DNA from: Agapetus fuscipes
Taxonomy: Eukaryota; Arthropoda; Insecta; Trichoptera; Glossosomatidae
Direction: 5' to 3'
Assembly: GCA_951799405.1 (NCBI GenBank)
Contig: OX637346.1
Location: 10,253,215-10,317,214 of the forward strand
DNA length: 64,000 nt
A model generated the notes under the pieces. It was not told where the DNA came from, made no database searches, and saw only the letters and a program-made list of their open reading frames with translations. The position numbers and the translations under genes are program-made. How positions within the stretch are numbered: position 1 is the first letter of the stretch; each line of letters begins with the position of its first letter. Below, in pieces: positions 12,146 through 27,100 of this stretch.

Positions 12146-15100
12146 GTCAGTGTGCTATTGATTTATTGTGTTTAAATGAGGTTTGGAAAATATGTTTTCC
12201 AATGTTGTTTTGGTCAACAAATTTTTGTTGTTGTTTATGTTTTTCACATTGCCACACATACATTTTAATACACCTGTGAACTCACTTTACCAAATACGCT
12301 TAAATATATTATTAGATTCTTAAGAAACCAATAAAAAAATTTAAAAAATTACATACGCGTATAAAAAACATGTTTTGTTAATTAATATATTTCTTTTTTT
12401 TCTATTTAATTCTACACAGAATCTGATAATAACACATAAAACGTGGGCCAACCTGTAAATAACATGATTTGAAGAAAATAATTCAATGTTTTTTCAGTAG
12501 CGTAAAAAACGAAGATGTAGGCTTATTTTGTAGGGCTCTTGAGGTGTGATACACACAAAAACAGCGCTCACTAAATAAATCATCCTAATATTATTATTAT
12601 TATATTTGTAAATTTTCCAAAGTCCTAAATCCGTGAATGTCAACAAGATGACTTATGTGGAGATTTTTAAGTTGTTCAATTCAAATCAGTAATAATATCT
12701 TTTAGAGTCTTTGGACCATTGTGATGTGATTCACTGTCATGTACCTAATTATTTATTTATGCACTAACAAATCACGACAGTTCCTTAGTACACAATATAC
12801 TTATACATTCAATGATTAGTCATGTATTTTGTAGAATATGATAGATGAATCTAAACAACAGTCATTCATAACACATAATATTGTTAAAATTCTTTTACCT
12901 GTCATTTGGAATTGAGTTCTCAGTATCCAAGTATTGAACTGATTTCTAAAACTAAACCATAACGTTTACGAAAAAAACTCTAGTCATAAAAAAGCGTCTC
13001 TAATGAGCGTTTTACTTTGAATAAGGTTCTAGTTGAGTTTGAATGTAAAGTTTTGTACTTGAGGTAAAATGATGCCCAAGGTTCGCGCATACAATTTTCT
13101 TATGCACCTACCTCCTTTTTTCTATGAACCCATCGGGTTTTTACTTGGCTTGCAAGCGAGTAGTTATGTCTTATTAGCGGTACGTTTTGCAATCGCAATG
13201 ACATGCAATCTTTTCAAAGCTAACGACTTAATTATTAGATGCAGAGTTTCCTGTATTATTTAAGCATATTTTTTTGTAGTTGCCGAAGCCATTCATGCTT
13301 GCAACAAATTAAAATTTTAAGTAATTTTACATTTTACTAAGAAGTACCTACTTATCCTTTTGAATTTCGTGAAAAAAACTTGTAGACGAAAATCCATAGG
13401 CACGATATTTACAATGATATTTTTTGGATGTTTTAAACAGTTTGGAGGGGGTAATTTTTAAAAATCAATAAATTTTGAAATTTTAAAACGTCCGGAAACT
13501 CCAGCTCCAGCGGACCACAGCAACAGATCTCGCAAATCCACCCTAAGGTATCAATCGCCGCACCGGCCATGAAAGCCTTAGATTACTATTCAAAGATACC
13601 TCTAGTATCCAATATCATTAGCATCCTTATAATTTAACTTCTAAGCGCGTTATCCCTCAACGGGTCATATGCTTTATTTTAAAAAATGAGGGGACTGGCC
13701 TTTAGCAACAAACCACTTCGATTAAAGTGGGGGCTCCCCTGCTCCTGGAACGCCAGAAGCGCTATTTTTCCAAATTCCTTACGACCTTAAGACGACAAGA
13801 TAACGGTTCGAATAATTTAAATATATTTGCTAAAATAAAAATCCTGCAAGTCACTAGGTAAACAAAAGTAAATAATTATGTACTTGTTAATTGTATTTTA
13901 ACATGAATATGATTTTTCTGTACAAAAAATGTTGATCGCTAATCTTGTCGTGGGAAAATCTTACCTACCTACTGAGGCGGAGTTACTTGTTAACATTGTA
14001 TGGCAGTTTCCTTTACAAGTGCAACTGATATAATACATATTACTAACAACAGTATTACGGCCATATTCACGACCGATGCTGTGGGAAATCATAGTATAAT
14101 ACTATGCGCTGATTCAAGTCCTATAATAATAGGTGTTTGTATTTAAAGCAATGCAAAGACAAAATTTCAGGTTGACATTAATTTAGAACGTAACACTTAT
14201 GTATTAACGCAAACAACCTTAAAATCTGCTTTAATTTTGGTTTTAGGTTAAATCTGTGTAAAATTACAAATATGTATGTTTTTTAAAATAGGTTAGATGT
14301 AAAGCAGAAAAACAAAGAAAGAACCAAAATTAAATAAAATTATTTTATGATTAGTTTACACTTTACAGTATAAAGAAAAAAAGACCAAGAACTCGTCCAC
14401 CCAAGGCTTTTTTTGTCTAATCTGCCGACTGCCATTTAATTCAAAGATGACCTTTCAATGAAATCATCAAAAGAATCACATTCTACACAATCTGAGTTAA
14501 GAAAAAATGGAAAACACGATAATGTGAGAGATATTTTAAATATTTTTAAAGTCAATTTCCAATTATCATAAAACACATTGGTCCATTACACATACAAACA
14601 TTGCTCATGCGAAATTACCTCTAATGGGCATAAGATGAACAAGCACATAAAAAACAATAATACTCACAATTAATAAAAAATTGCGGTACAGTAAGTCATA
14701 TGAAGATTTATTTCTCTGACTTTCTGAAATTTCATGATCAGTTCCTTGACTTATAGGTTGTGTAACGAGATGAGTTTGTTTGTTTGGTAGAATGGAACAT
14801 TGTATTTAAATTTGAATGGAAAAAGGAAAACAAAAGAATGCAGAAAGGGGGAAGAAGCTTGCCTGGCGTGAGAGCCACAAGCATGTGTAATTAAGAATAA
14901 TTAATATTATTGTGCTGTGGTTTATTGTGTATACATTGTGAAAGGAATAAAAGTAAACATATTAAAGTGGCTGTTACATTATTAATTGTGTCAATCAGTA
15001 GGACAGAGGAAAACGCTCACATTTTGGCGCCCAACGTAAAAGAAAAAATCTGTAAATGAAATTCCTATGAAGAAAATTTTTCACAAACAAAAACAAATGA

Positions 15101-18100
15101 CAGTCGATTTCAACAAATGACATTGAAAACAATACAATATATGAAATAATTAAAATTGGACAGATTTATGGTTGTGAAAGCATCAACACGTTTAAAATGT
15201 TTTAAAAAACTCAACTTATACAATTTATAACAAGAAATTGCAAGATTTCAAAGGCGGTTTTGAAAATATTGAAGGTGAGAGAATTCAAACTACCTACATT
15301 ACGTTCAGAAGAATGGAAATTCAAAAATGGAACGCCGCAGGACAAAGCAGAATGTACATGAACCAGTTTGTTTCAAATCAGTTTAGATAAATATATATAG
15401 ATGGTGTTATATTTAATTTGTATGAAAAAATTTTTTTTCAATGAAATGATTTTTTTTTAATTGCATAAATTGAAAATATACAGCAAATGACGAAATCTAA
15501 AAAAATAAATAATAAAAAGGATTTAGAAAGTAACACAATGGAGTCCATAAATTTTGATCCTCTCAAATTAAAAATATCTTTTAATGGTGAAAGTGAACCA
15601 AATGAATTTATAATAAGGTTAGAAGAATTAGCCAAAGTCTACAAATTAAAATTAGATTATTTGGTAGAGTGTATGCCTATATTTTTAACAGATTTTCCGT
15701 TAACTTGGTACAGAGCAATTAACTGTGAATTTGATTGGAAATTTTTTAAAACCAAATTCTTACAACAATTTGAAAAATATGACTTTCAAAGGAATCTTAA
15801 GTTAGAAATTTTAAATATGGTGCAAGGTCATGATAATGCATCTGTTTATATTTTAAAGGTAAAATCAAAAAATAATTTATTAAATAAAAGAATGCATGAT
15901 AAAGAACTTATGGACATAATAATTCATGGATTGTCAGAAAAATATGCAACTTTACTGACAACATCTGAAATTAAAAATACAGAGGAATTATCTACAATAT
16001 GTAGCAAGTTTGAATCATTTTTCAAATTTAATGAATGTAAGAATTTAAATGTAATGAATGACACAGAAGAGAAAAATGTAATGCAAAAATGCAATTTTTG
16101 TAATAAATTAGGACATGATGAAATAGATTGTTGGACTAAAAATAGAAAATTAGATTACATACAGAATAAATGTAGAAGTTTTACAAATAATATAGTATGC
16201 TACTTTTGTAATAAAAGAGGACATGTGGAAAGAAATTGTTTTATAAAAAATGGAAATTTTAAAAAACACACAGTAATCTGTTACTCATGTAAGCGTACAA
16301 GACATGTACAAAAAGATTGTTTTGTTAAAAATAAAAAAAGTGATTATACAGACAAAACAAAAATGAACAGAAATATAAATATACAAAACAGAACAAATAC
16401 GACATACAATAGTAATTCAAAAAAACTTGTAGATAGTCGGCCTTCAGTACAAACACAAAAATCAGAAATGAAGAGCTGGCTTAATTTCATTCAAATTTTT
16501 AATAAAAATTATCAAATTGCACCACTCATTTTTGCTAAACAATTTGATAAAAGACCATTTTTAACAGTAAATATTGAGAACAAAAATTTTACAGGTTTAC
16601 TAGATTCAGGTGCATCTATTTCTGCAATCAATGAAAAAACATTTGATTATTTTTTACAAAGAAATTACAAAATTATAAAAACCCATGAAAGTATCTCGTT
16701 AGCAAATGGTAAAAATATAAAAATACTTGGTAAAATAAATTTAGAGGTAAAATGTGACAATCAAATAAAACATGTAGATTTTTATGTTTTACAAGGTTTA
16801 CAACAAGACTTAATTTTTGGAATAGATTTTTGGATAAAATTTGAATTAGAACCGAGTTTAATAAGTAAAATTACATATTCAAATAGCAAAAATATTAGTG
16901 AATTAGGTAAAATTACAAATAGAACTAAATTAACAGATAATCAATTACAGCAATTAAAAACAATAGAAAATGATTTCAAGGACATCTCTTATGAAAAAAT
17001 AGGCTTAGGATGCACAAACCTCATTGAACACAGAATTCAGACAGAAGGTCCTCCAATAAAACAAAAATATTATCCACTCAGTCCAGCAAGACAGAGACAG
17101 GTTAACACAGAGTTAGATAAAATGTTAAAAGAAGGTATAGTTGAACAATCCAAATCTTCGTGGTCCAGTCCTGTTGTGATTGTAATTAAAAAGGATGGAA
17201 CGCCTAGATTTTGTTTGGACTCTAGAAGACTCAATGAAGTAACAAAACGAGATAATATCCCATTCCAAATTTAAATCAAGTTTTAGCAAATTTACGAAAT
17301 GCCAAATATATCTCTTCAATAGATTTAAGCAAGGCGTTTTGGCAAATTCCACTAGAAGAATCGTCCAAAGAAAAAACTGCCTTCGTCGTACCAAATAGAG
17401 GGTTGTTTCAATTCACAAAAATGCCGTTCGGTTTAAAAAATTCAAGTTCTGAAACACAGCGTTTATTAGACAAGTTATTTGGACCTAAATTTGATACTAA
17501 CATATTTTGTTATATCGATGACTTAATTATTATTAACGAAGATTTCAATTCACATTTAAATTTATTAAAACAAGTTAAAAATATATTACAAGAAGCAGGG
17601 TTAACGGTAAAATTTTCAAAATGTGAATTTTGCAAAGATAGTTTAAAATATTTGGGATACATTATTGATGAAAATGGATTAAGGCCAGATTCAAATAAAG
17701 TCAAGATTATAGAGGAATATCCTTCACCGAAAAATGTAAAACAACTACGAATGTTTTTAGGTTTGGTAGGATTTTATAGAAAAGTTATACGAAACTGCAG
17801 TGAGATATCATATCCACTAAATAAATTATTGAGAGGTAAAAAAGGTCAGAACAATTTTAATTGGTCAAAAGAATCTGAGGATGCATTTAATAATTTAAAA
17901 TTAGCCTTAAGCACAGCCCCTGTATTAATATGTCCGGATTTCACAAAAGATTTTTTTTTACACACTGATGCCAGTAAAAATCAAGTAGCTTCAGTATTAA
18001 ACCAAAATATCAATGGGTCCGAAAAGCCAATAGCATATTTTTCAAGAAGTTTGACAGTTAGAGAACAAAACTATTCGACATCAGAACGTGAGCTTCTTGC

Positions 18101-21100
18101 CATTGTAGAGTCAATTGAACATTTTCGATCTTATCTAGATGGGATGAAATTCAAGGTAATAACTGATCATATGGCATTAAAATTCTTGAATAAAATATCA
18201 AATCCAACAGGTAGATTAGCAAGATGGGCCATGAGACTTTCACAGTATGAATTTGAGATTGAGCATAGAAAAGGGAAAGAACATACAGTGCCAGATGTAT
18301 TATCTAGGATTCCTGGTACTAAAGAAATGGAAGTAATAAATTCAAATATTGCAGATCCTTGGTATAATAATATCGCAGAAGGATGTACAAAAACACCACA
18401 CAAATACAAAAAATTCAAAATGGTAGATAATAAATTATTTAAACTAATAAATGATGATAATCCTTTCACAGAGGAATATAATTGGAAAGAGATACCTATT
18501 ATAGACAATAGATTAACTATAATAAAGAATCATCATGATAATGGACATGTAGGTATTTTTAAAACTTATAAATACATATCAAGATGTTACTATTGGAAAA
18601 ATATGTATGCAGATATAAAAAGTTTTATAAATAAATGTCAAAAATGTAAAATGTATAAGCCGAATAATTTACCTCCAGCAGGAAAAATGGAAAATAGAAA
18701 AAGAGTGGATAGACCGTTAAAAATGCTGAGTATTGATTTGATAGGACCATTACCAAAATCAAGTACGGGCTATATACATATATTATCAATAATAGATGTT
18801 TTTACCAAATATTGTTGGTTATTTCCTTTAAGAAGAGCTACTACAGAAGAAATAGTAAAATTAATAGAAAATAAAATATTTTTAACAGAAGGAGTACCGC
18901 AAACGATAATAACAGATAATGGAAAGAATTTAAAGTCAAATGCATTTAAAGATTTTATGTACTCATATGGAGTACAGAAAATATTTTATACAACTTTATA
19001 TACTCCCATGTGCAATAATGTAGAGACATATAATAGAACAATAGGATACACATTAGCTATTTTTGTTGAAAATGAACAAAGAAAATGGGATACTTTTTTA
19101 GATTCAGTACAAAGCATAATAAATAATACAGTCAATTTAGCAACAGGATACACACCTAATGTATTAGCAAGAGGTAGGGAGATTGTACTAAATGGTGAAA
19201 TTCATGGTGAAATAGTAAATGATGAAATAGAATCAAAGGAAGAATTAGATAAATATAGAGATATGCAGAGATATGCATAAAGATAAAATGAAGGAATTAA
19301 ACACATTATACAAAATTGTAACAGAAAATTTATGGGATGCATATAATAAAAATGCAAATTATTATAATAAAGGTAGATCAAATCGTGTCTATGATTAAGG
19401 GGATATTGTATGGCGTAAAAATTTCATACAATCAAATGCAGGGAAATACTTCTGTACAAAGTTGGCTCCAAAATTTGTCAAAGCCAGAATAGAAAAGAAA
19501 GTTAGCAAGATAGTCTATGTATTAAAAGATATAGACACAAATGTTATAAATAAATATCACATCAAGGACATAATCAAATTAGATTAAAAAAAAAAAAAAA
19601 AAAACATATTTTCATGTGTATGAAAAATTTGAGGTGATGCATGATACGGTGAAAGTTGATATAAAAGTGATCAGTGAAAGAATGAATTATGAAACATTGC
19701 ATGAATGAAGGTATGAAACATAAATTAAACAAAGTATTATATTGGTATGCGGCTGACCACCCATACTGTAAAAAATGGTTCACTTTGCCAATGTCACCCC
19801 TGCTTCAGGGAAGGTCGGCAAGAGTTGCAGGGCTTATGTTCATTTGAGATTGGGGTTTTTATATTGTAGGTCCACATGCAGCATGTGTAAGCGCGAAATT
19901 ATGCATGTCTGCTTGTGGGAATGCATTTAATATGAATCTCAAATGATACATATCTTTGCAGCTTAGATTTAGATTTAGATTTAGATTACATATGAAGGTA
20001 AAGTTTTTAAAAAAAATTGATGGACTGATAAATTTATTAATGAAAAATAAATTTGAAATAAATTTAAATATTGGGAAAGATGTGATACATGTTTAAAAAA
20101 AAAAAGTTATTTTAATGAATTGATTAATAAACTGGTGAATGTTTATTATGTATTGTTATTTGATTATTTTGAATTGTTGAATTAAGTATTTAAAAAAAAA
20201 AAAAAACAAATATTTTTTTATAATATTGAATATGAAATTTGTGTTAAAAAAAATATATATAAATTTTAGTATGAAAATAATTGGTATTGTTAAAAAAGGT
20301 ATTAATGACTGAATAATGTATCAGAAACAGGTTTTTTTTTTATTTTCATATTTTTGAAATTTATCCTTAAAATAAAATAAAATATGTGGCGCCGGCTGAG
20401 CATTATGATACATTATTTACTCATTGTAAAAGAAAAAAAAAAAAATTGGGAATGTTTTTTTTTTATGAGAGGAAGGAGGTGTATTGCAACGAGATGAGTT
20501 TGTTTGTTTGGTAGAATGGAACATTGTATTTAAATTTGAATGGAAAAAGGAAAACAAAAGAATGCAGAAAGGGGGAAGAAGCTTGCCTGGCGTGAGAGCC
20601 ACAAGCATGTGTAATTAAGAATAATTAATATTATTGTGCTGTGGTTTATTGTGTATACATTGTGAAAGGAATAAAAGTAAACATATTAAAGTGGCTGTTA
20701 CATTATTAATTGTGTCAATCAGTAGGACAGAGGAAAAACCCTCACAGTTGGTAAGAGGCTGACCACCCATACTGTAATAAATGGTTCACTGTGGCAATGT
20801 TACCCCTCCCCTGTTTCAGGGAAGGTCGGCAAAAGTTGCAGGGTTCATTTGAGGTTTAGTTTTAATTTGTAAGTACACATTCAGCATTTGTAAGCGCAAA
20901 CTTTCGCGTGTTTGTTTGTGGGCATGCATTTGATATGAGTTTTGAATGTTAATATATCTTTGAAACTTAGATTATAGTTCTATCTATAATCTAAGTTGCA
21001 GAGATATATTAACATTTGAAGCTCTTAAATGCATGCCCACAAACAAACACGTGTAGTTCGCGCTTACAAATGCTGAATGTGTACTTACAAATAAAATCCA

Positions 21101-24100
21101 AACCTCAAATGAGCATAAGCCCTACAACTTTTGCCGACCTTCCCTGACACAGGGGTAACATTGGTAAAGTGAACTATTTTTTACAGTATGGGTGGTCAGC
21201 CTCTTACCAACTTATAAGTCAAGGAACTGATCATGAAATTTCAGAAAGTCAGAGAAATAAATCTTCATATGACTTACTGTACCGCAATTTTTTATTCATT
21301 GTGAGTATTATTGTTTTTTATGTGCTTGTTCATCTTATGCCCATTAGAGGTAATTTCGCATGAGCAATGTTTGTCAAGCTATAAGTCAAGGAATTCCATC
21401 ACTATCACTAGTAAAGTGGTCAAAAAAATATGTTTGAATGTGCATTTTTAAAATGGCGTGACCCCCCTCACTACCTCCCCCTGACTTTGTTCACCATTCA
21501 CTTGCTTAGAATCATCGATCTAAAGATCTCATAGCATCGTTCATGAATACGCTGTGAGCGTCAGTCATGGCTATTGGGATTCCACAAGGCCGACTTCACG
21601 TCATAGCACACGGTCATACAATAAAACAATTAATACTCTATGGTATAGTACACGGGGACTTGGTGTACACTTTTTCATGCATGAGTAATTAATTTAATTA
21701 GATGAAGGTTTATAAACAGCTGATCCCTGACCCTTTTGATGGAGTCAAAAATAAAGTTTGTAAATTGATTACTTTAAAAAAGGGCCACATCTCATATGTT
21801 TCAGTAGCTACCGGTATTTTTATACCTGTATTTTTATATCCCGTTATTTACCAGCGAATTATATTTCAATTGAGATAAAAATTAAATCAACTGAAAATTA
21901 TTACAAACGCTCAACGAACCATTGTTGTCACTTATATAGTTTCGAATCCTGGAGTTTTTTGTTGAAATCATTGCAAAAATTCAAAAGATATATTAGTTCG
22001 AAATACTCAATTAACGCAACTAAGCCACACATATAGAGTAACTTCATGCCGCGTTCTTCCCGAAGAGGTCACGGGTGGAACCTATTTATTTTTACAGGTC
22101 AAGGCCCCCCACTTCAACTGAAAGTGGTTGGTATGAGGCCGGCCCCCTTACCTGTAAAAATAAATAGGTCCCGAAGCGCCACATGCGACCCCTTCGGGGA
22201 TAACGCAGGCAAGAAGTTACACTATAAAAGTAGCTTAGTTGCAGAAAGGTAAGGTGGACGGCCTTACGCCAAAAACTTCAGTTGAAGTGATGGCTTCCAA
22301 GCTGCCGAGAGGGCTGGTACTTATTTCTTGCGAAGGCTGAGGAATCCTTGCCGGTATTTTATTTTGGATTTGAAATTTTGAATTTGAATTTTTTAATTTC
22401 TGACACCTACGGTGGGATTCATTGTAATGTATTTACATATATATATTAAGTTTAACTAAAATACCATATTATGTAGGTGCGTTGTCAAACAAAACATTTC
22501 ATGTGAGACAATATGCCATGTACAAAAAACACGTTGAACATTATAATATATCTTTGTAGTAACTTGTCAATAGCAATTCAATTAACTACAACAAAAACAC
22601 ACATTTTATACATCTACTAACTTTATACAAGTACTTATCTACTTATTGTATGAACTCTTTGCATGGATTGCAACTAGAATTGATGTAGAAATGTGATGCA
22701 CAACCTTTTTGTCACAAATGTCGCACGCTTAATAATAAAGAAAAATAACTCAAAAATTGAGATTTAAATCGAGATTTTGTAATAAAACTCAAGGACAATG
22801 TAAGAAGAATAGGTAGAATGCGACAGCCGTTCAATTTGGACGAATATGACCGAGATAAAACATCGGCCGCCATTTTCATCCCATACAAGTTGTACTGGTT
22901 GTCTGAACTTCAAACGTGATTTCCCAACATTCTCATTTTTTGAGTTATTGCTCTTTATGATTAAGCGTGCGATGTCATCATGATTTTTTTCATTTTCTTC
23001 AGAGGCTAAAATTGGAGATTTTTTACAGAATAACCTTCCATGACTTATAGGTTGGTATGAGGCTGATCACTCATACTGTAAAAAGATGGTTCACATTGCC
23101 AATGTCACCCCTGTTTCAGGGAAGGTTGCAGGGCTTATGTTCATTTGAGATTGGGTTTTTATATTGAAGGTCCACATGCGGTATGTGTTAGCGCGAATTT
23201 ATACGTGTCTTCTTGTGGGAATGCATTTGATATGAATCTCAAATGATATATATCTTTGCAACTTACATTTAAATTAGATTTACATAACCTTAATGATTAT
23301 CTGCACAAATAAAGGCTTGTTAATTTTATTTTACCGTAAAAAATATATTTGTATAATCGTGACCTCTTACATCTCTGTATAAAATCTTTTTTTTGACCTA
23401 AGAGCATATTTAAAAAAAAAAGATATTTTTTGAAATTAACTCTTTTTTAGGAACCAAGAATGAAATCTTAAGTAGAAAATATCTGGATTGTAATTTATTT
23501 TAATTGATTGTAAGAACTTTAATAAGGTTGAGGGGAAGAATGCTGTTTACAAACTTATTTCAGCCTGTTTTTATTAATAGATTGATATTTTAACATTGTT
23601 ATACTTACCGAGAAGGAAGAAGAGACAATTCTGGAATGGAAGTCTCGACGACCTTCGATAGATCTTACTGTATCCATTTGAAGATGGGATCGAATAAAAC
23701 ATGGCGGTACCTGAACAGCTGATCGTCGTTCCATGTACAAGGGATTAGCTGTTGATACACCTCCATGTCTTATTTATTCCTATATTTAGACAGATACGGT
23801 AAGATCTATCGACAGTCGTCGAGACTTCTACCCCTAAAGAGACCAAGTAGACCGTATGAGTAAAAATAAGTTAACTCGAATCGTTGCACTCAAAAAAGCA
23901 GACGACCCGCGTCCACTAAGCCGAAAATCCGAAATATGTAAGAACATATTGTCTTCTGCATCAAAGGAAGGAGTTTAGAATAAACTGATCAAAGATCTAC
24001 TTGAAAAAGAAGTTATCTTCCAACAAATTTCGTATCCAGCGATGCGATGGTTGATGAAGCATGCGCTGGGTCAGACAATGCCGCGCTGAGATCCTATATT

Positions 24101-27100
24101 TGGCTCACGTGCCGATGTTTACCCATCACTGTAGTACAGTGCACCTATCCGTAGTGCTGGACAGAATAAAGCGCCTTCCCACTTCACGTACGTTGAACAA
24201 CTGCCGCTTCGGTTTTATCTGTTTAATTAAATCTGCTAATATCGATATGATACCTTCCACCTACTGTATACTGGCCTGATGGCGACTGTACAAACTTTGG
24301 CACATTTTTTTGCAAAACCAATTAATATTTATTCCTGATTGCAGCCGTGTGTGAACTGTAAAAGAGACTCGAGTTTTTGTTTGTATTTGTTTTCATGAAA
24401 CAATGTTTTTTTTATAAAATACGGAATATTGGCACTGATACAAAGAGTCACAAAAAATGGAATTTAACTTATTGGTCTGTGCGAATAGTTTCAGTTTGAG
24501 AACTTGTGAATAATTATGTTATTTTTTCTGAAACAACCTCCATTATTTGTAAGATTTATGCTGCCTTTACGGGAAAAAACCTTTTATTTATGAAACAGTT
24601 TTTTTTTTTTTTTATGGATGCCAAGATTTCAATTTCATGACAAACTAATGAGTTGTTAAAATTTTCAAATCAAAAAAAATATATTCCAAATAATAGACAT
24701 ACCTCTTGTGTATAAACTTTAAAAAATACCGAACACAAAAAATTGTCACGTCGGACAGGAAAAAGGCAAAGAGATTTTTGTTATTAGTTACTAAGGACCT
24801 TAGTCGCATAGACCATTGACGTTTACCTACCAAAATTTTATGCTAATGAGTCAATTCTAGCACCTGTGTAAGTTGTGGAATCAAAATAATTATCCTGTGA
24901 AAAATAGAAAACGTCATAAAAATCGATACTATACTGAAAATTCTGACACATTTATGTTAACATCATGTTGTCGACTCTGCGGCAGTACTAGAGCCTCGCA
25001 GCGAAACAAAATCGGACAAATCCTCGAAAATTACTGGCGGGCCTGCCTGTCACAGCGAGTAAAGTACGCCTTTTATATGGAGCCCCGCTTCTGGGATGAG
25101 CTGGTCTAAAGTTCACAAACTGTTTTGCCTCGTGGACCATTTTTTTAAGGAATTCTGTGCGGGAAACTGCCTAGATTTCAGTGACTTTAAGGGTCTACGA
25201 CACTTGTTGTATTGCCGCAGAGGTGTTGGTGATGTGGCGGTTGATATCTTGATCTTTTATAGCAGGGCTGTTAGCTGCGTAGTGTTGTGTTGTGCGTTGC
25301 GTGTTGTTTTCCATGAAACCCCAAAACAGCCTCGCCATCCTTTGTGACTTATTTTATTTTCAAATTCATATCTCGTTCAAAAATTATTCTCTTTTCATGT
25401 GTCTGATTACAAGAATCGTGCTCCTCCTATTGGCATCATTTTTTACTTTGGGCGATGTACTGCCAACAGTGCCAATGTTATCTTTTACAACTTTAGATAT
25501 AATGAGACTTGTAATCTCTTTCACCTGATCAAACCTTTTAGCTAAGTATGAACGTCTATAGCTCTTATATTTCCAGACTTAGATATGGTTATCACAAACT
25601 CTTCCAGATATTTGAGACTCAGCATGCTACGTGATCAAGAACGGGTAAAACTAGTTGATCTACAGATCTTCTGTTAAAATCCAGAGGTTTTTAGATCCAA
25701 AGATTGTTAGATTAATAAATAATATAAGTAATAGATTTGTCCTTCAGTCATCTATTGTTTACAATATTAATCAAAGCTTACACAATGTTGCTTACTTTGG
25801 TTAGAGTAAATGTGATCTAAAACATCTGGTGCAGATCCAGGATTATATTTTGGAGAGATCTTACTTCGAGCCATGAAATACATAAACACTCATCGCAGTA
25901 TTCTATCTAATTAGTCAAAACTCAGCTGAAAGACTTTATAAAAGCTGGAAAAACATCTGTACACCCTCATCTTAAGGGCAGTGAGCTTGTACAAAAAAAA
26001 CTACGAGACAGAAGGCAGAGTTAGGCAAAGTAACTGTCTAAATCAATCTAGTTCTTAAAAAAATCTCCACGGATCATCAATTATGAGTTTGGTTTTCATA
26101 GAGCCGTAGCGGGTCAAAAAAGACAATTAAAATAACAATTTGGGAAGCGCCGAGTTGGTGCATTTGTACGTTGAAACATTACCGCCTGCTTATCTGCTTT
26201 GCATAATATGTGGGCTACAATCGAAAGGGAAACTCCGTAATCAGGTTGCCTTCAATGGGTTAGTGGCACTTTGACAAATACGTGTGCGCGCCAGATACGA
26301 GATACCGCCTTTTTGTTTTCTGTTTTGTGTTACGGCATTATGTCGTTCCGCGAACCTTTTATCATAATTTTACTTTACGTACTTTTATACCTTTACCGTG
26401 CTGTGCTCATACAAGCTTAGTATACTCCATTCATATTGATTTATGGTTACCTCACTTATTCGTTTAATTCAGTAAAATTATTTAAAAAAATGTATTTTGT
26501 TCTGGACACGTAAAGTAGGTAAGTAAGTATTTGTCAATGCTTATAATAAGTATTTGTCATTGATAAAATTACGACCGGTTTCGGAAGCATGCCGTTTGCA
26601 TCTTCAGATGGTCTAATAAATACTAATTGTCCAGGCACAAAGTAAGACGTTCTAACTTTTAAGATAAAAGATTACAAAACTACAAACAATAAAATTAATG
26701 TGATCATTCCTTGACTTATAGGTTGGTATAAGGCTGACCAACCATGCTGTTAAAAGTGGTTAACTTTACCAATGTCATCCCTGTTTCAGGGAAGGTCGGC
26801 AAAAGTTGCAGGGCTTATGTTCATTTGAGGTTTGGTTTTAATTTGTAAGTACAAATTCAGCCTTTGTAAGCGCGAAATTACGACTGTGTGTGGGCATGCA
26901 TTTAATATCAGTTTTGAAGGTATCTTTGCAACTGAGATGATAAATTATTATATATTAGTAAGTCAAGTACTCCTTTAAACAAAAATATGGCATATCTTTT
27001 TGGATGATAGTTATTACTCTTCAAGTGAGATTATGTCCCCATGTGTGAAATCAATACTTGAACTGTATTCTTTATTCATGAATTTCTATCTCTCAGCTTG

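Larger units (their letters stand above)
14761..20746 (+). mobile_element. Ty3/gypsy LTR retrotransposon, 5,986 bp, nearly identical LTRs
   Basis: Direct terminal repeats of 261 and 262 bp begin TG and end CA. They are flanked by a 4-bp target duplication GTTG (14757-14760 and 20747-20750). A TGGCGCCCAACGT primer-binding-type site follows the 5' LTR, and a GAGAGGAAGGAGG polypurine tract precedes the 3' LTR. The coding order gag, protease, RT, RNase H, integrase is that of Ty3/gypsy. No env ORF is seen. It interrupts a family-A repeat between TATAGGTTG and GTAAGAGG. The coding frame is broken in at least three places. Confidence 0.95.
14597..21383. repeat. inverted duplication (arms about 400 bp) split by an LTR element
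   Basis: With the LTR element removed, the left arm (14597-14760 plus 20747-20985) is the reverse complement of the right arm (about 20990-21383). The outer 165 bp, from ACAAACATTGCTCATGCG to TTCCTTGACTTATA, differ at about two sites. The inner part consists of two family-A copies tail to tail and differs at many sites. The centre is near 20985-20995 (AGTTCTATCTATAATC). Confidence 0.8.

Noticed and set aside
17262..17290. Programmed gag-pol frameshift
   Set aside because: The break lies inside RT, after the protease, and there is no slippery-site context at a domain border; it looks like damage.
24873..25109. Short ORF with a CRLCGS motif recalling insect ZAD zinc fingers
   Set aside because: The second cysteine pair is missing and there are no flanking splice sites; part of the region belongs near repeat D.
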